Assembly (NCBI GenBank): GCA_028821405.1
Contig: JAPPGK010000050.1
Location: 1-64,000, forward strand
Origin: Gammaproteobacteria bacterium
GTDB taxonomy: Bacteria; Pseudomonadota; Gammaproteobacteria; Pseudomonadales; Azotimanducaceae
DNA length: 64,000 bases
Direction: 5' to 3'
The notes below the pieces were generated by a model. That model searched no databases. It saw only the letters and a list, made by a program, of their open reading frames with translations, and was not told the origin of the DNA. Each line of letters starts with the position of its first letter. Positions within the stretch are counted from its first letter, which is position 1. A program made the position numbers and the translations under genes. Positions 1-8,451 of this stretch are shown here, in pieces.

Positions 1-105
1 CCCCTTGCCGGCCCCACTTGCGGCCTTCCCCTTGCGGCCTCCACGGTGGGTGTCCCCTTGCGGCCTTCGGGGCAAGCGACGGTGGGTGTCCCCTTGCGGC
101 CTTCC

Positions 106-213
106 CCTGCGCACGGTCTTGCGGTCGAGCCCCGTGTGCCGGGCGATGGCGGATATGCCCATCCCCTGGCGCTTCAGATCCTGGATCATGACGACCTCCC
201 TCAAAACGACCAT
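106..213 (-). pseudogene. N-terminal remnant of an IS21-family transposase (IstA)
   Basis: Read on the minus strand from the ATG at 213, the frame gives a start region followed by MIQDLKRQG, then ISAIARHTGLDRKTVRR. This is the characteristic N-terminal helix-turn-helix of IstA transposases of IS21 elements. A good ribosome site (AGGGAAGATGGGG) precedes it. The frame loses all similarity after about 36 codons, where the copied short repeat (GGGACACCCACCG type) begins. IstA is normally about 350-500 residues, so this is a dead fragment. It lies just inside the IS21-type terminal sequence at 305-357, in the correct orientation. Confidence 0.75.
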
Positions 214-304
214 CCCCATCTTCCCTGGCGGCGGACCAGGGGCCATCCAACACCGATCGCGGCGTCGCCGCCAGCGCCCCCATGGGGGCGCTGGCGACAA
301 CCCC

Positions 305-357
305 AGGTGGGGATTTTTACTTCGGCACTTTTGGGGAGTTTTACTCCGGTACTGACA
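305..357 (-). mobile_element. IS21-family terminal end with double internal repeat
   Basis: On the minus strand the sequence starts TGTCAGTACCGGAGTAAAAC, and a second copy (AGTGCCGAAGTAAAAATCCCC) follows immediately. Tandem, imperfect copies of a roughly 20-bp sequence just inside a TG-starting tip are the known hallmark of IS21-family ends, and the IstA start lies about 90 bp inward. The outer boundary is therefore placed at 357. The other end of the element is not in the window. Confidence 0.7.
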
Positions 358-963
358 CCCCCGACCGACAACCCGGGGGGAGCGACAACCGGGAGAGACG
401 GTGGGTGTCCCTTGCGAGGCCCCCCCACGGTGGGTGTCCCTTGCGAGCCTCCCACGGTGGGTGTCCCTTCCTTGCGAGCCTCCCACGGTGGGTGTCCCTT
501 GCGAGGGCCTCCTTGCGAGGGCCTGGTGTCCCTTGCGAGGCCTTCCGACGGTGGGTGTCCCTTGCGACGCCTTGCGACGAGGGCCTGGTGCCCCTTGCGA
601 GCCTTACCGCCCTCCTGCGCCACGACGAGGCCGTCTCGACCCTCGAACGCGGCTAGGAACGGCACCGGTAGACGATCCGCCGGGTAGGTCACGCAACCGC
701 CGGGAGCCACACTTGGTCGGGATCGGCATCGTCGGAAGACCGAAATCGGCTAGCCGTTCCCGCGCGTCCTTCCTAGGGTGGTGGTCGACCAGGAAGGGTT
801 GCGAAGGAAGGGTTGCGAAGGGACACCCACCGAAGCGCGAGTCATGTCGGTCGCGCCTGTTCCAAGCGTCCGGCTCGAAGGTGGTGCTCGGCGAGCTAGT
901 CAGGGACCGCGAGGTGACACTCGGCAATCGGGGCTGGGCGCAAACTGTATGCAGGCTAGAATT

Positions 964-3702
964 ATGTTGCGCGCAAGGGGGAGCACCGATTTGAGATCCT
1001 GCGTTCCGATCGGCGTGGTCTTGGGGCTGTTCGTGGGCTTGCTGGTTGGCATCCTGACGGATGGTCTCGGGATCGCACTCTTCTACTGTGGGCTGATCGG
1101 CGGTCTCGGCGGCTGGGTACTCCAGCTCAGCATCCGACTCAACGAACTTGAAGAGCAGGCCGGCGAACCCGTCGGTCGTCCCCCGCCGCGGGTCCCCGTG
1201 GCCAAGCCGGCGCCGACGCCGTCGACCACGACCACGGTGGCGCCCTCGAGCACCGAGGCGGCGCAGGCCAAGCCATCGGACCCGCCATCCACACGCCCTT
1301 CTGAGCCCGAACCGGACGACGCGTGGAAGCCGGCTTTGGTTCGGCCCGAATGGGAGACCGGCCCCAGCGTCGCGGGAAAAGCCCTCGAAGCGGCGAAAGC
1401 GTGGTTTACGACCGGTAACGTGCCGGTGAAAGTCGGCGTCGTGGTGGTGCTGTTTGGCGTCGGCTTCTTCATCACCTACGCTATCGAGCAGCAGCTGTTC
1501 ACCTTCCCGGTATGGGCCCGGCTGGTTGGGATCGCGCTGATCGGCGTCGCCATGCTCGCGTTGGGCTGGCATCTGCGCAACTCGCGCGAGATCTACGCAC
1601 TCAGCCTGCAAGGCGGGGGTTTGGGCATTCTGTACCTGACGACCTATGCCGCGTTCGAGTTCTACGCGCTGCTGCCGGCCACGGTGGCGTTCGGGGCGAT
1701 GGTCGCCGTCACCGTGGTGACGGGTATCGTCGCGGTGGTCCAGGACTCTCGTGCGTTGATCGTGCTGGGCGTTGCGGGTGGGTTCCTGGCGCCGCTCCTC
1801 GCCGCTAGCGAGGCGGGCGATCACGTGGCGCTGTTCAGCTACTACGCGGTGCTGAACGCCGCCATTTTGGCTGTTGCCTGGTTCAAGGCGTGGCGGGTTC
1901 TCAACCTCCTGGGCTTCACCTTCACGTTTGTGGTCGCGAGCCTGTGGGGTTACCAGGGATATCTGCCGGAGCACTTCGCGACCACCGAACCCTTTCTAGT
2001 GGCGTTCGTGTTGACCTACATCGGCATCGCGGTGCTGTTCGCCCTGCGCCGTCCGCCCAACCTCCATGGCTTCGTGGACAACGCGTTGGTCTTCGGCACG
2101 CCATTGATCGGTTTCACGCTGCAGACCCGGATCGTGGACAGCGACATGGGGCTCGCCTGGACGGCGGGCGGCCTGGCTGCCATCTATGCCGTGCTTGCCG
2201 CCGTTCTATGGCGGATCAAGGATCTGCGCACGCTGGTGTTGTGCTTCATCGGGTTGGCCCTGTTGTTCCTCGCGCTGGCGTTTCCTCTGGCCTTGGATGA
2301 TCGCTGGACGTGCGCCGCCTGGGCGGTGCAGGGGGCCACCCTGGTGTGGTTCGGCACCCGCAACGGGTCGCCACTGCTGGCATTCGCCGGTGCCGGGTTG
2401 CAGGTGCTCGCCGCAGTGGCACATGTCCGGGCGGGCCTATTTGGCGCTGTGATCACGCCGCTGTTGAACGGTCCTTTTCTCACCGGTGCGATCCTATCGC
2501 TTGCCGGCTGGACGATCGGCTGGAGCTTCGACCACGGCTCGTTCGCCCCGCGTGCCCGACGCCTTGTGACGAGAATTGCGCTTTGCTGGGCGGCCGTGTG
2601 GTGGTTCTGGACCGGTGCCCGCGAGATCGCGGAATTCGTGGAGCTCGCCGTTCGAAGCGCTTGGCTCGGCCTGGCCTCACTGACCGCCGTTGCGGCCATG
2701 GTCATTGCGAAGGTGCTGGGATGGCAGCGACTCAACTCTCTGGCACTTGTACTCCTGCCGGCCATGGTCGTGACGCTTGCGTTCAGCCTTGGGTTGGGAG
2801 CGCAACCGCATCCGTTCGAGAACTACGCCTGGCTCGCTTGGCCCTTCGCGTTGGGCGTCCAGTACGCGTTCCTCTACTACCTGGAGGGCGACTACCCCAA
2901 GCTCGCGCCCTACCTGCATGTCGGCACGTATTGGACAGTGGCGGCATTGCTCGCGAGCGAAGTCCGCTGGGTGGTGGGGAACGTGGCCGGGGGGGACTGG
3001 CCTCTTGCGGCCGCCATTGTGACGGCTTCAGCACTGACGTTGGCGACGCGCACGGTGCGGGCGCGACTGCCTTGGCCCCTCGATCGCCATTGGCCTTCGT
3101 ATGCCGCGGCTGGCATACCCGTGGTGGCAGGGGCGGCAGGCGTGCTGGCCTTGGCCGCGAGCCTGGGATCCGACGGGAGCGCGGCACCGCTGCCCTACCT
3201 TCCGTTGTTGAACCCGCTGACCCTTGGGGCAGTCGCGGCGGGCGCTTCGATCTGGCTCGGGCTAGACGGGGAACTGCGGCGTTCGAATGCGCGCATCATC
3301 GCGCCGTTGTTCGTCCTAGTCGGGTTTGTGCTGTTGTCGATGGAGGTGGCCCGAGGCGTCCACCACTTTGCTCACGTTCCGTTCACGCTCAGCGCCCTCG
3401 CCGCATCGGCCGTGTTCCAAGCGGGTCTGTCGCTCGTGTGGGGGATCGCTGGGCTCGCCGGCATGGTCTTGGGGGCCCTGCGACAGCGTCGGGAGGTCTG
3501 GATCGGCGGGGCGGTCGTGATGGGCGTGGTGATTGTGAAGCTGTTCCTTGTCGAACTGGGGAACGTCGGCACACTGAGCCGGGTTGTCTCGTTCCTGGGT
3601 GTCGGATTGCTGTTGCTTATCGTGGGCTACCTTGCGCCGGTGCCGAAGGGCCGCGACGGGGCAGCGGAGGCCGAAACCCCCGCAGTGCCAACACAGACCT
3701 GA
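964..3702 (+). CDS. DUF2339 family polytopic membrane protein
   Basis: About 912 residues. A hydrophobic N-terminal hairpin (about residues 10-60) is followed by a Pro/Thr/Ala/Ser-rich linker (about 70-130) and then an almost continuous series of more than 20 predicted membrane helices. This is the architecture of the DUF2339 family (predicted membrane protein, inner membrane); its biochemical role is not established. Start: ATG 964 is used here. ATG 949 is in frame, and a TTG at 991 has a better Shine-Dalgarno (AGGGGGAG, 7-nt spacing), so the N-terminus is uncertain by up to 14 residues. The gene stands alone; the bactofilin gene begins 116 bp downstream. Confidence 0.8.
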   Translation: MLRARGSTDLRSCVPIGVVLGLFVGLLVGILTDGLGIALFYCGLIGGLGGWVLQLSIRLNELEEQAGEPVGRPPPRVPVAKPAPTPSTTTTVAPSSTEAAQAKPSDPPSTRPSEPEPDDAWKPALVRPEWETGPSVAGKALEAAKAWFTTGNVPVKVGVVVVLFGVGFFITYAIEQQLFTFPVWARLVGIALIGVAMLALGWHLRNSREIYALSLQGGGLGILYLTTYAAFEFYALLPATVAFGAMVAVTVVTGIVAVVQDSRALIVLGVAGGFLAPLLAASEAGDHVALFSYYAVLNAAILAVAWFKAWRVLNLLGFTFTFVVASLWGYQGYLPEHFATTEPFLVAFVLTYIGIAVLFALRRPPNLHGFVDNALVFGTPLIGFTLQTRIVDSDMGLAWTAGGLAAIYAVLAAVLWRIKDLRTLVLCFIGLALLFLALAFPLALDDRWTCAAWAVQGATLVWFGTRNGSPLLAFAGAGLQVLAAVAHVRAGLFGAVITPLLNGPFLTGAILSLAGWTIGWSFDHGSFAPRARRLVTRIALCWAAVWWFWTGAREIAEFVELAVRSAWLGLASLTAVAAMVIAKVLGWQRLNSLALVLLPAMVVTLAFSLGLGAQPHPFENYAWLAWPFALGVQYAFLYYLEGDYPKLAPYLHVGTYWTVAALLASEVRWVVGNVAGGDWPLAAAIVTASALTLATRTVRARLPWPLDRHWPSYAAAGIPVVAGAAGVLALAASLGSDGSAAPLPYLPLLNPLTLGAVAAGASIWLGLDGELRRSNARIIAPLFVLVGFVLLSMEVARGVHHFAHVPFTLSALAASAVFQAGLSLVWGIAGLAGMVLGALRQRREVWIGGAVVMGVVIVKLFLVELGNVGTLSRVVSFLGVGLLLLIVGYLAPVPKGRDGAAEAETPAVPTQT

Positions 3703-3818
3703 ATGGTGGTTGTGGTCGGTTCACGCGCCTCATCGGATCGTAGGATTGCAGGCGTCGGACCTTTGGCGGTTGGCGTTGGAACAGTTATGATTGCGCCCTT
3801 GGAATAACGGGGTTAGCC

Positions 3819-4355
3819 ATGTTCGACAAGCGTAAGGACACCAACCCAACGCCGACGAGTACCGATCGCGGGAAGCCAGCCGAGCCAGTTCGGCAGCCTG
3901 CAGCGCCTCCGAAGCCGACGCCGTCGTCGATCGGACAAACGGTATCGATCGAAGGAACCTTGACGGCCCAGGAGGACATTCTCATCGAGGGCCGTTTCAA
4001 CGGTGAGGTGGTGCTCTTGGAGAATGCCGTGGTGGTTGGCCAGACCGGGAATATCCGCGCCGACATCAAGGCCAAGAACGTCACCGTTCATGGCAAGGCG
4101 AATGGGGACATTCAAGCCACGGATCAGGTCGAGATATCGGCTTCGGGGTCGATGCGTGGCGACATCCTGAGTCCCAGGGTGATCCTCCACGATGGTGCCA
4201 AGTTCAAGGGTCGGATCGACATGGAACCCGAGGGCATCCAGAAGGCCGCCAAAGCGGCACCGGCGACGGCAAAGGCGAAGGAACCATCGGCCTCGAAACC
4301 TTCGGACGCCGCAGCGACCAACGTCAAAGCTGCTGAAACCCGCGCTCGCGCGTGA
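3819..4355 (+). CDS. Bactofilin (polymer-forming cytoskeletal protein)
   Basis: 178 residues. A Pro-rich N-terminal tail (1-37) leads into a repetitive beta-helix core (about 38-135) with the periodic pattern IGQTVSIEGTLTAQEDILI ... GRFNGEV ... GKANGDI ... GSMRGDI, typical of bactofilins (DUF583). An Ala/Lys-rich tail follows. Bactofilins polymerise without nucleotide at the inner membrane and act as scaffolds for cell-wall or polar machinery. The protein has the normal length. It is followed after 29 bp by the small methyltransferase-like gene in the same direction, so the two may be co-transcribed. Confidence 0.9.
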   Translation: MFDKRKDTNPTPTSTDRGKPAEPVRQPAAPPKPTPSSIGQTVSIEGTLTAQEDILIEGRFNGEVVLLENAVVVGQTGNIRADIKAKNVTVHGKANGDIQATDQVEISASGSMRGDILSPRVILHDGAKFKGRIDMEPEGIQKAAKAAPATAKAKEPSASKPSDAAATNVKAAETRARA

Positions 4356-4384
4356 TGTTGGCGTGAGCGCGGCGCAACGCTGCC

Positions 4385-4915
4385 ATGCGCATGTCGTCTG
4401 CGCTCTTGCCGCGCGCGTTTGAACGGGTCGGTCGGGGGCGCAAGTTCACGGTTCTTGATCTCGGATCCCCGACTCCGGCGAGCGTCAGGTTCTTCAACCA
4501 GTTCAGTTGCCGCGTCTACTACGCGAGCCTCCTCGAGGACGACGGCGAGGAAGACCATCCCTTCGGTCTGGACTTTCCGGGCGATGTCCGCTTCGACGTC
4601 TGCTTGTTCTGGGACGTCCTCAACTACCTGAACGGGGACACCCTCGAGACCGTCTCGGAAATGGTCACGGATCGGTTGAACGCCGACTGCCGCGGTCACG
4701 CCTTCGTTGCGTTTTCCCAGGCAGTGCCGTACTCCGGAATGAGGTTCAGTATCGAAGATCTCGACAAGCTGGTGGTCGAGCCCGACCCGAAAGCGGTTCC
4801 CCACGTGCACACCTGGAAGGATCTGGAGGCTACGTTGTGGCCGTTCACCAATGCCGCCGCGACGTTGCTGCAGGGCAACCGGCAGGAGTTGCTGCTCGTC
4901 AATCACTCGCACTAG
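4385..4915 (+). CDS. Small SAM-methyltransferase-like protein
   Basis: 176 residues. The stretch FTVLDLGSPTPASVRFFNQF resembles motif I of class I SAM-dependent methyltransferases (VLDLGxxxG), but the second glycine region is degenerate. FDVCLFWDVLNYL matches motif IV/post-I (FDVVLFxDVLxYL). A YYASLLED acidic-strand equivalent lies between. No substrate can be assigned. The degenerate glycine loop leaves open that it is a non-catalytic relative. It sits 29 bp after bactofilin. Two ATGs (4385 and 4391) are possible starts, neither with a clear Shine-Dalgarno. Confidence 0.6.
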   Translation: MRMSSALLPRAFERVGRGRKFTVLDLGSPTPASVRFFNQFSCRVYYASLLEDDGEEDHPFGLDFPGDVRFDVCLFWDVLNYLNGDTLETVSEMVTDRLNADCRGHAFVAFSQAVPYSGMRFSIEDLDKLVVEPDPKAVPHVHTWKDLEATLWPFTNAAATLLQGNRQELLLVNHSH

Positions 4916-4951
4916 CCACGGGAACACCGATCGAGGTCGAGGCCGCATCGG

Positions 4952-4970
4952 GGACCGGCTTGTCCCGTCC
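4952..4970. repeat. Copy of dispersed GACGGGACAAG hairpin repeat (inverted)
   Basis: GACCGGCTTGTCCCGTCCC lies between the 4385-4915 gene and tRNA-Gly. It is an imperfect inverted copy of the GACGGGACAAGCCCGTCCC element seen at 19250, 22568, 46808 and 54781. Confidence 0.45.
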
Positions 4971-5070
4971 CGGTTCGGGCGCCGTGGTGCCGATCCGGGC
5001 GACCGCAAATGCGCCTTACGGAATTATTCCCGGGCCCACAGCGCGAGGTGCTCTCAGATAGGAGGGGGTC

Positions 5071-5145
5071 TGGAGCGGGAAACGGGGTTTGAACCCGCGA
5101 CCCCAACCTTGGCAAGGTTGTGCTCTACCACTGAGCTATTCCCGC
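5071..5145 (-). tRNA. tRNA-Gly (GCC)
   Basis: The minus strand gives a 75-nt cloverleaf. The acceptor stem is GCGGGAA paired with TTCCCGC, the D-arm AGCTCAGTGGTAGAGC, the anticodon arm CAACCTTGCCAAGGTTG with anticodon GCC, and the T-arm GCGGGTTCAAACCCCGT. The 3' CCA is encoded (TGG at 5071-5073 on the plus strand). This is the canonical tRNA-Gly-GCC. It lies 44 bp downstream of the minus-strand gene ending at 5190. Confidence 0.97.
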
Positions 5146-5189
5146 TCGGGTCGGGGATTCTGCCCGAATAATGCGTCGAAGACAAAATC

Positions 5190-5630
5190 TCATCTCGGGT
5201 CCATGCGGAACACGGCGAACCCGGTCCGGTCGGCGGCGGGCCCCAACACGGCTCGACGGTCGTCGGGATCGGTGATGCGGATCGCGCGACGTTCGTAGAT
5301 CGCATTGCCGATCTTCACGCGCACGCGGTTGTCTCGTGCCACGTTCTTCGGCCATGTCTTGGTGTCGCAGTCGCGGCAGCCGACATACAGATGGCCGCCA
5401 TCCGCCCACGCGGAAACCGTTATCGAATGCGGGATCAGGTACGCCGTGCGGGTCTCGACCCATGCGCGGACTCGGCCTTCCACAAACGCCCAATCGGTTT
5501 CCTGTTCAGGTGCCGTGGCACCGCTCAAGCGGGTACCGGGACGTCGCTCCTCGGGATCCACCGGCACCAAGATGGCGGCCCCGTAGAGCACCACAACGAG
5601 CCCGACCAAGACGATGGCAATTCGCTTCAT
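5190..5630 (-). CDS. Membrane-anchored split-barrel (nitroreductase/PNPOx-like) protein
   Basis: 146 residues. An N-terminal membrane helix or uncleaved signal (MKRIAIVLVGLVVVLYGAAI) is followed by a domain with WVETRTAYLIPHSITVSAWA, then GHLYVGCRDCDTKTWPKNV and a basic segment ending RRAIRITDPDDRRAV. This resembles small FMN/F420-binding split-barrel proteins (DUF2255/nitroreductase-like), in which a strand pair carries a basic cofactor-binding surface. The assignment is by pattern only. The CxxC (CRDC) is notable. A good Shine-Dalgarno (AGGGAG) precedes ATG 5630. It is immediately upstream of tRNA-Gly on the same strand. Confidence 0.6.
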   Translation of the reverse strand: MKRIAIVLVGLVVVLYGAAILVPVDPEERRPGTRLSGATAPEQETDWAFVEGRVRAWVETRTAYLIPHSITVSAWADGGHLYVGCRDCDTKTWPKNVARDNRVRVKIGNAIYERRAIRITDPDDRRAVLGPAADRTGFAVFRMDPR

Positions 5631-5682
5631 CCCAAAACTCCCTATGGCCCTGCCCAATCCGAGCGACACACCCCGGCGGCCC

Positions 5683-5709
5683 CGTGGGGGCGACCCTTGC
5701 GGTTGCCCA
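5683..5709. repeat. Copy of dispersed GGGGCGACCCTTG repeat
   Basis: GGGGGCGACCCTTGCGGTTG matches the GTAGGGGCGACCCTTGTGG element that recurs at 19151, 22460 and 37095. The arms GGGCGACC and GGTTGCCC can pair. It is upstream of the minus-strand gene starting at 5630. Confidence 0.55.
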
Positions 5710-5878
5710 GTCAACACTCGGCGTCTGGGTCGTTATGGGTCAGTCGCACACGCACCGGCAACCGCGCTGGATAGATCGACCAAAACGTTGTTAGATCAGC
5801 ACCTTGATCGGATTCTACCGGACCAGCGGTCCGTTGCCCCAAGGATTGCCCGTTCGTGCAGCTTAGATCGAACACCGA

Positions 5879-6319
5879 ATGAAACGAATCGCCGACATCC
5901 TCGCCAACGAGTGGGCCGCCCGCTCTTGGTGGATGAACCTCATGTTCCTGTTCTGCCTCTACATGACGTTCGTCTACCTGCCCTTCGACCTGTTCCTGAA
6001 ACCCGTCGCCGAGGACGAGGAAGTCTGGTTCGGCTTCACGCTACACGGCTGGTGGGCAAAGGCGACGGAACCTCTGCATTGGCTCATCTACGCCGCCGGC
6101 GCGTACGGGTTCTGGAAGATGAGACCCTGGATGTGGCCCTGGGCCGCTGCATATGTCGCCCAGGTTGCCCTCGCCATGCTCGTCTGGAACCTCCTCGACC
6201 CCCGCGGCAGCGGCTGGCTCGCCGGCAGCGTGGCCGCCGCCGTTCTACTCATCCCCACCATCGCCCTCCTGCGCGCCCGGCACACCTTCCAACCCCCGAC
6301 CCAGGGGACACCCACCTAG
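5879..6319 (+). CDS. Small polytopic membrane protein of unknown function
   Basis: 146 residues with about four hydrophobic segments (about 18-40, 64-80, 86-105, 112-133) and aromatic-rich loops (WWMNLMF, HGWWAKATEPLHWLIY, MRPWMWPW). I do not recognise a family. The C-terminus ends in QPPTQGTPT, and the last codons are contributed by the repeat element at 6303 (GGGGACACCCACC), so the original gene may have ended earlier. No strong Shine-Dalgarno precedes the ATG. Confidence 0.55.
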   Translation: MKRIADILANEWAARSWWMNLMFLFCLYMTFVYLPFDLFLKPVAEDEEVWFGFTLHGWWAKATEPLHWLIYAAGAYGFWKMRPWMWPWAAAYVAQVALAMLVWNLLDPRGSGWLAGSVAAAVLLIPTIALLRARHTFQPPTQGTPT

Positions 6320-6418
6320 CCCTCCCACCGACACCGCCCGCCTGGCGACCCAGGGTGGCGACCCAGGGGACACCCACCTAGCCCTCCCACCGACGCCGCC
6401 CGCCTGGCGCAGGCTGGC
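6300..6418. repeat. Two direct copies of a ~45-bp repeat containing GGGGACACCCACC
   Basis: The block beginning CAGGGGACACCCACCTAGCC and ending near CCGCCCGCCTGGCG is present twice, with starts near 6302 and 6370 and one or two mismatches. Its core is the inverted form of the CGGTGGGTGTCCC unit of the 44-610 array. It separates the plus-strand membrane gene from the 3' end of the minus-strand ABC operon. Confidence 0.65.
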
Positions 6419-6445
6419 GGCGGATGCCCAGCCATGTTGTCGGCC

Positions 6446-6676
6446 CTACGCGGATTGCAAGTCGACAAACGCCCGGTAACGACCGTTTGGATTACCCAGC
6501 AGATCCTTGGGCGTGCCTTGTTCGACGACTCGCCCTTCCTCGAGAAAAACGACCCGGTCGGCGCGTGCCACGGTCGACAGTCGATGTGCGATGACCACCA
6601 CCAGCTTGTCCTTGGCGGCCTCTTCAAGGGCGTCGACGAGATAGGACTCCGTCTCCGGGTCGAGGGCGGAGGTCGG
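6446..6676 (-). pseudogene. C-terminal remainder of the ABC exporter, after the in-frame TAA
   Basis: Directly after the TAA at 6677-6679, the same frame continues PTSALDPETESYLVDALEE, then a VVVIAHRLSTVARAD stretch carrying the H-loop and the usual VVEQGTPKDLL tail, and stops at TAG 6446-6448. These 76 codons are the expected D-loop, H-loop and C-terminus of the nucleotide-binding domain, with no frameshift. Only the codon for the catalytic glutamate is replaced, by TAA where GAA is expected. Confidence 0.8.
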
Positions 6677-8446
6677 TTAATCGAGGATGAGGATGCTCGC
6701 GTCCTGAAGGATCCCGCGGGCGATGGCGATGCGTTGCTTCTGACCGACGGACAGCTTGCTGGTCACGGTGCCGAGTCGCGTGTCGTAGCCGTTGGGAAGC
6801 TCGGCGATGAAGTCGTGGGCGCCGGCGATGCGGGCAACGCGTTCGACTTCGGCCCGCGTGGCGCCGGGTTTGGCGTAGCGGATGTTGTCGAGGATGGAAT
6901 CGGAGAAGAGCTGCGTCTCCTGGAATACGAAGGCGACCTGTCGGCGCAGACTTGCCACCGAGATGCGAGCCACGTCGGTCCCGTCGATCTTGAGCGTGCC
7001 TTCCGTCGGCGCATGGAACGCGGGTATCAGATGGGCGAGGCTGGTCTTGCCGGCGCCCGTCGGGCCGACGAGGGCGATGACCTCGCCGACCTTGGCGGCC
7101 AGGTCGATACCTGCGAGGGCGCGTCGGCCGTCGGGATAGACGAGGCCGACGCGGCGCATCTCGAAGCCGTCGCGGATGCGCTCGATATGCCTTCCCGTCT
7201 CGTACGACTCGCCCGTCAGATCCATCAGGAAGAATACCCGGCGTACGCCGGGGATGTTGTGCTGGATTCGGATCCAGACGTAGGGAATCGCCGTCAACGC
7301 ACCCGAAAACCAAGCGTAGTAGTAGAGCAGGACGGCGTAGTCGCCGGGCGTTAGGACGCCCTCGATCACCCGCGCGCTGACGAGATAGAAAGCCACGAGT
7401 CCCAGCAACCCGCGCGCGACGGCCATCGAAGCCCGGACCATGATGCTGACCAGCACTTGACCGCGGAAGCGTTTGAACGACTCGTTGCTGTGGCCGTCGA
7501 ATCGGTCTCGCTCCTGGCGGTTGCCGCCAAGGCTCTGCACTGCCAGCACGTTGCTCATGCCTTCCTCGACGTTGCCGGTGGTCACCGCCCCCGCTGCCCG
7601 GCTCGCTTGGCTCTTGCGCCGCATCAGCCGGGGGAACGGGACAATGGCGAGCCACTGCAGCGGCAGGATGCAAAGTCCGAGGTAGACGACTTCCGGCGCC
7701 TCGCCGTAGTTGAACGACATCACCAGGAGGATCACGAAGGCGGTGATGATCGCCAGCACGGGCGACATGATGATCTGGTAGAAGACGTTGGTTAGCGCGG
7801 GCGTGTCGTACATCACCCGGTACAGACTGTCGCCGATTCGCTGATCGTTCAGCACCCGCATCGGCAAGGCCTGGATGCGCTCGAAAAGCTGGGAGCGGAG
7901 CAGGTGGTTCAACGCCTGCGTGAGCCGCAACTGCAGCCGGAACTCCACGAACCCGGCGATGCCGGCGAACTTGCTGAACGCGGCGTTTGCCTCGTTCTCG
8001 GTCTGGGTGGCCGTGTCGTGACCTTCCTCGAGCTGGGCTTCGGTAAAGTCGGTTGCAGTTCCGAATGCGCCGAACGCGATCACCAGCACGGCGCCCAAGC
8101 CGACCACCCAGAGCATCATTTCGACGGGTCCCATGCCGTCGAGGAAACGCACGAACGGCGCGAAATACGGCGGGAACGCGTCGGGGTCGGTGGGTGTCCC
8201 CAACACGACATTGTCGACGACGATCTTGAGGGGCCACGGCAGGATGAGCGGCGACAGCAGGGACAGCCACATGAGCAGGAACTTGGCGGCGAAGCGTGCT
8301 TTGAAGTAGCCGATGTAGGAGATGGCGCGCATAACGAGGGCCAGCGTCTCCCGCAGATCGGTGTCCGTGTGGACGTCAAGGGGGCTGGCCGCCGCGTCGA
8401 GCTGTCGTTCCTGGTCGCGTTGGGATGTAAGCGTCGCCTCCGCCAT
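6677..8446 (-). CDS. ABC exporter (TMD-NBD), truncated at Walker B by TAA
   Basis: 589 residues are translated before the stop. An N-terminal six-helix exporter TMD (about 20-340) is followed by a nucleotide-binding domain with Walker A GPTGAGKT (about 461-468), Q-loop FVFQET, a variant signature LSVGQ (565-569) and Walker B ILILD (585-589). The next codon is TAA instead of the Glu codon; the remainder continues in frame at 6446-6676. It begins 5 nt after the neighbouring ABC gene stops, so the two half-exporters probably form a heterodimer. As read, it cannot make a complete NBD. Whether this is a true pseudogene, a recent mutation or a sequence error cannot be told from one sequence. Confidence 0.85.
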   Translation of the reverse strand: MAEATLTSQRDQERQLDAAASPLDVHTDTDLRETLALVMRAISYIGYFKARFAAKFLLMWLSLLSPLILPWPLKIVVDNVVLGTPTDPDAFPPYFAPFVRFLDGMGPVEMMLWVVGLGAVLVIAFGAFGTATDFTEAQLEEGHDTATQTENEANAAFSKFAGIAGFVEFRLQLRLTQALNHLLRSQLFERIQALPMRVLNDQRIGDSLYRVMYDTPALTNVFYQIIMSPVLAIITAFVILLVMSFNYGEAPEVVYLGLCILPLQWLAIVPFPRLMRRKSQASRAAGAVTTGNVEEGMSNVLAVQSLGGNRQERDRFDGHSNESFKRFRGQVLVSIMVRASMAVARGLLGLVAFYLVSARVIEGVLTPGDYAVLLYYYAWFSGALTAIPYVWIRIQHNIPGVRRVFFLMDLTGESYETGRHIERIRDGFEMRRVGLVYPDGRRALAGIDLAAKVGEVIALVGPTGAGKTSLAHLIPAFHAPTEGTLKIDGTDVARISVASLRRQVAFVFQETQLFSDSILDNIRYAKPGATRAEVERVARIAGAHDFIAELPNGYDTRLGTVTSKLSVGQKQRIAIARGILQDASILILD

Positions 8447-8451
8447 CGGCG

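Larger units (their letters stand above)
44..610. repeat. Array of CGGTGGGTGTCCC-type short repeats
   Basis: Seven copies of the core CGGTGGGTGTCCC occur, beginning near 44, 80, 399, 428, 454, 486 and 549. Each is followed by TTGCGAGG/TTGCGAGCC or TTGCGGCC. Unit lengths vary and units are internally duplicated, so this is not a CRISPR or a regular tandem repeat. Inverted cores recur at about 822 and at 6303 and 6371. Two copies lie inside the truncated IS21 element and the rest outside it, so the array seems to have spread across the element's end. Nothing in the 358-948 stretch looks coding. Confidence 0.7.

Noticed and set aside
399-610. Possible CRISPR array
   Set aside because: Repeat units have uneven length and are followed by related rather than unique sequence, and no cas genes are present.
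2310-3743. 477-codon frame overlapping the DUF2339 gene on the same strand
   Set aside because: Frame-shifted shadow with Arg/Gly-rich composition and no domain; the DUF2339 frame has consistent membrane helices.
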